This document shows positions 62,580 through 64,000 of a DNA stretch of 64,000 nucleotides, piece by piece. The notes beneath the pieces are model-generated. The model was given only the letters and a program-made list of their open reading frames with translations. It was not told the origin of the DNA and did no database searches. This DNA is from CAYZTY01 sp964444665 (GTDB taxonomy: Bacteria; Planctomycetota; Phycisphaerae; Sedimentisphaerales; CAYZTY01). The stretch's first letter is position 1. Each line of letters starts with the position of its first letter. The position numbers and the translations under genes were made by a program. The DNA lies in contig CAYUIE010000001.1 of assembly GCA_964444665.1 (NCBI GenBank), positions 186,001-250,000 on the forward strand, read 5' to 3'.

Positions 62580-64000
62580 TTAGATATTCCGTTCCTTGGC
62601 TGTAATTCCAAATAGTGACCTAAAATAAGCTAAGCATCTTCCCGCGATATTCTTCACTTTTTCCTTCTCATCTGGATTAAAGGTGATAAAATAAGTGCAA
62701 ATTGCGTAGGCTGTGCCCAAAGCAAGTCCCAATAGCACCAATGTTATCCAACCTTCCACAAACTTTGCCGGTTTCACGGAATAAGTAATGAAAGTTAATA
62801 CAACCAATATCAGCCAGGGACGCAAAAGGCATTGCAGGTAGTCCCTCATGAGTCGTATGTTCAGAAAACGACAAACGAACCAGGAACCTACAAGACCATT
62901 GATAATCAGGCTGGAAATCAAAAAGCCAAGTGCTACGCCCACCAGTTGCATACTTTTTATAAGAAGAATACTTAACCCGAATCCTAAGATAGTATCTGCA
63001 ACTCCTATTATGGCCTGTGCTTTTTCATGACCTGTACATCCCAGAAGTGGAATCATACTGCCCAGCGACGTTTCTATAAGGTAACCTACGGCTAAAATCA
63101 TTAGTGCCGGACAAACACTTTCAAAGACCGGCCCAACCCAAAGATGAATAAAGTTTGGACCTAGTGTAAATATCATTAGAATCGCCCCGGAGGCCAGTGC
63201 CGCACAAAATCTTGTTGTTGTCAGAAACAGGGTCGTTAGTTCCTGTAGCTTTTTCTCGGCGTACAAATGCGCGAATCGAGGCCAGAAGACACGAGTAGGC
63301 GTCACAGCCAACAACCTTATGTTTCTCATAAGTACTACCGCGATAGCGTAAACAGCCACAGTCTCCAGCGATAATAGTTTTCCGATAATCAAATTATGTC
63401 CTGCTAAACGCATGTTGTATCCTATATTGCCAATGGTTGTTATTAAGCCGAAAGAGACGAGTAGCTTGGCGCGCGTCAGCTTTACTAAAGATGCCCGCAA
63501 ACTAATTAATCGGCAGTACCGCCCGAACAGATATAATGCCAGTAATGTTGAAAATACTGTAGCTGCCACAACGACATACGACATTTCCACAATCCCGTAG
63601 CCGAAGTATAAGAAAATCACGAAACCAAGTGCCTGAAAAACCCTCACTGCAATCGATGCCAGGTTGGCAGTCAACCATTTTTCGTATGCTCGCACGCATG
63701 AATCCAATACGTGCGCCAGGCATTCGACGGCGGAAGCAAAACCCAGAATCCGCACTAAAGCAGCTAATTCTTTTCCTCCCTTGAAGAAAGCGGCAATTGA
63801 CTCCGCCATAAATAGTGAAATGGTAAAAATAGCCAGTCCGGCTAACATAAATATGGCCGTGGCTGTACTGATAGTTTCGCGAACGGCAATTTGGTCATCA
63901 AGCCCTCTATAGTAAGGGACATAACGAATAATGCCATTGCCGACGCCGAGTCTGAGTAATCCGTAATAGCCGACGAATGACAATACGAGTGTCCATACTC
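62580..64000 (-). CDS. Wzx-type oligosaccharide flippase, N-terminus outside window
   Basis: At least 473 residues of a polytopic membrane protein of the polysaccharide-transport/MATE-like superfamily. Fourteen or so hydrophobic segments are expected; about twelve are visible. Typical marks are SFVGYYGLLRLGVGNGIIRY at the start and RVFWPRFAHLYAEKK in the middle. A TTG at 63983 could be a start, but the frame stays open to the window edge with family-like residues (VWTLVL), so the gene begins beyond 64,000. It flips lipid-linked repeat units to the periplasm for the polymerase. Confidence 0.88.
   Translation of the reverse strand, partial: VWTLVLSFVGYYGLLRLGVGNGIIRYVPYYRGLDDQIAVRETISTATAIFMLAGLAIFTISLFMAESIAAFFKGGKELAALVRILGFASAVECLAHVLDSCVRAYEKWLTANLASIAVRVFQALGFVIFLYFGYGIVEMSYVVVAATVFSTLLALYLFGRYCRLISLRASLVKLTRAKLLVSFGLITTIGNIGYNMRLAGHNLIIGKLLSLETVAVYAIAVVLMRNIRLLAVTPTRVFWPRFAHLYAEKKLQELTTLFLTTTRFCAALASGAILMIFTLGPNFIHLWVGPVFESVCPALMILAVGYLIETSLGSMIPLLGCTGHEKAQAIIGVADTILGFGLSILLIKSMQLVGVALGFLISSLIINGLVGSWFVCRFLNIRLMRDYLQCLLRPWLILVVLTFITYSVKPAKFVEGWITLVLLGLALGTAYAICTYFITFNPDEKEKVKNIAGRCLAYFRSLFGITAKERNI

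Noticed and set aside
1..64000. CRISPR arrays, insertion sequences, phage genes, integrase next to the tRNAs
   Set aside because: No regularly spaced repeats, transposase or integrase motifs were found, and the tRNA 3' ends are not duplicated in the nearby sequence I read.

Overview
The window looks like a chromosomal segment of a Planctomycetota bacterium, most likely class Phycisphaerae (inference, no search run). Pointers are a fused SecDF with enlarged periplasmic regions, a TPR protein carrying two RNA polymerase alpha C-terminal-like domains, a subtilisin/beta-helix/dockerin secreted protein, LL-diaminopimelate aminotransferase, and an exosortase with a protein whose C-terminal sorting tail reads PAP rather than PEP. 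No phage, insertion sequence or CRISPR array was seen.

Positions 1-31,400 are mostly housekeeping. After the 3' end of a 6-phosphogluconolactonase gene comes a minus-strand run read in the order TPR/alpha-CTD protein, SpoIID-like protein, tgt, yajC, secDF, LysM protein, behind a good sigma70-type promoter at 9052-9079. Divergent from it is a sigma factor, membrane protein and exported coiled-coil protein set (9194-11153). A strong promoter and an intrinsic terminator then delimit a probable small RNA of about 126 nt (11404-11529). Next come a large secreted protease, a stand-alone GMP-synthase ATP pyrophosphatase, a Roco (LRR-Roc-COR) GTPase with a DUF5060-type glycosidase behind it, a rhomboid protease and a bioF-like gene. 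A biosynthetic run follows, in the order dapL, folK-dNK fusion, trans-sulfuration enzyme, panC, panD, lgt. A second ECF sigma/membrane-protein pair and two tRNA genes (Arg-CCT, Met-CAT) close this half.

Positions 31,444-64,000 form one continuous minus-strand exopolysaccharide/exosortase locus that runs off the right edge. It holds a flippase (partial), a polymerase/ligase-like membrane protein, glycosyltransferases, an ALG13/ALG14-like pair, SAM methyltransferases, a polysaccharide deacetylase, three FemAB/BioF2-type acyltransferases, an alkaline-phosphatase-superfamily protein, sugar-modifying dehydrogenases, a PEP-CTERM-type protein, the exosortase, a Wzz/tyrosine-kinase fusion, a polyprenyl-phosphate sugar transferase, a giant TPR protein and a LuxR-type regulator. 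The gene set resembles the XrtA/PEP-CTERM exopolysaccharide loci of Proteobacteria.

The most unusual signal lies at 36,064-42,161. The exosortase carries an N-terminal nucleotidyltransferase-like domain with lost catalytic residues plus a left-handed beta-helix. A similar degenerate module lies immediately upstream of, and in the same frame as, the sugar transferase, separated from it by one amber codon. The sugar transferase has no usual start codon ahead of its membrane helix. Two membrane enzymes, one starting the glycan and one sorting protein tails, may therefore share a cytoplasmic pseudo-nucleotidyltransferase/beta-helix module.
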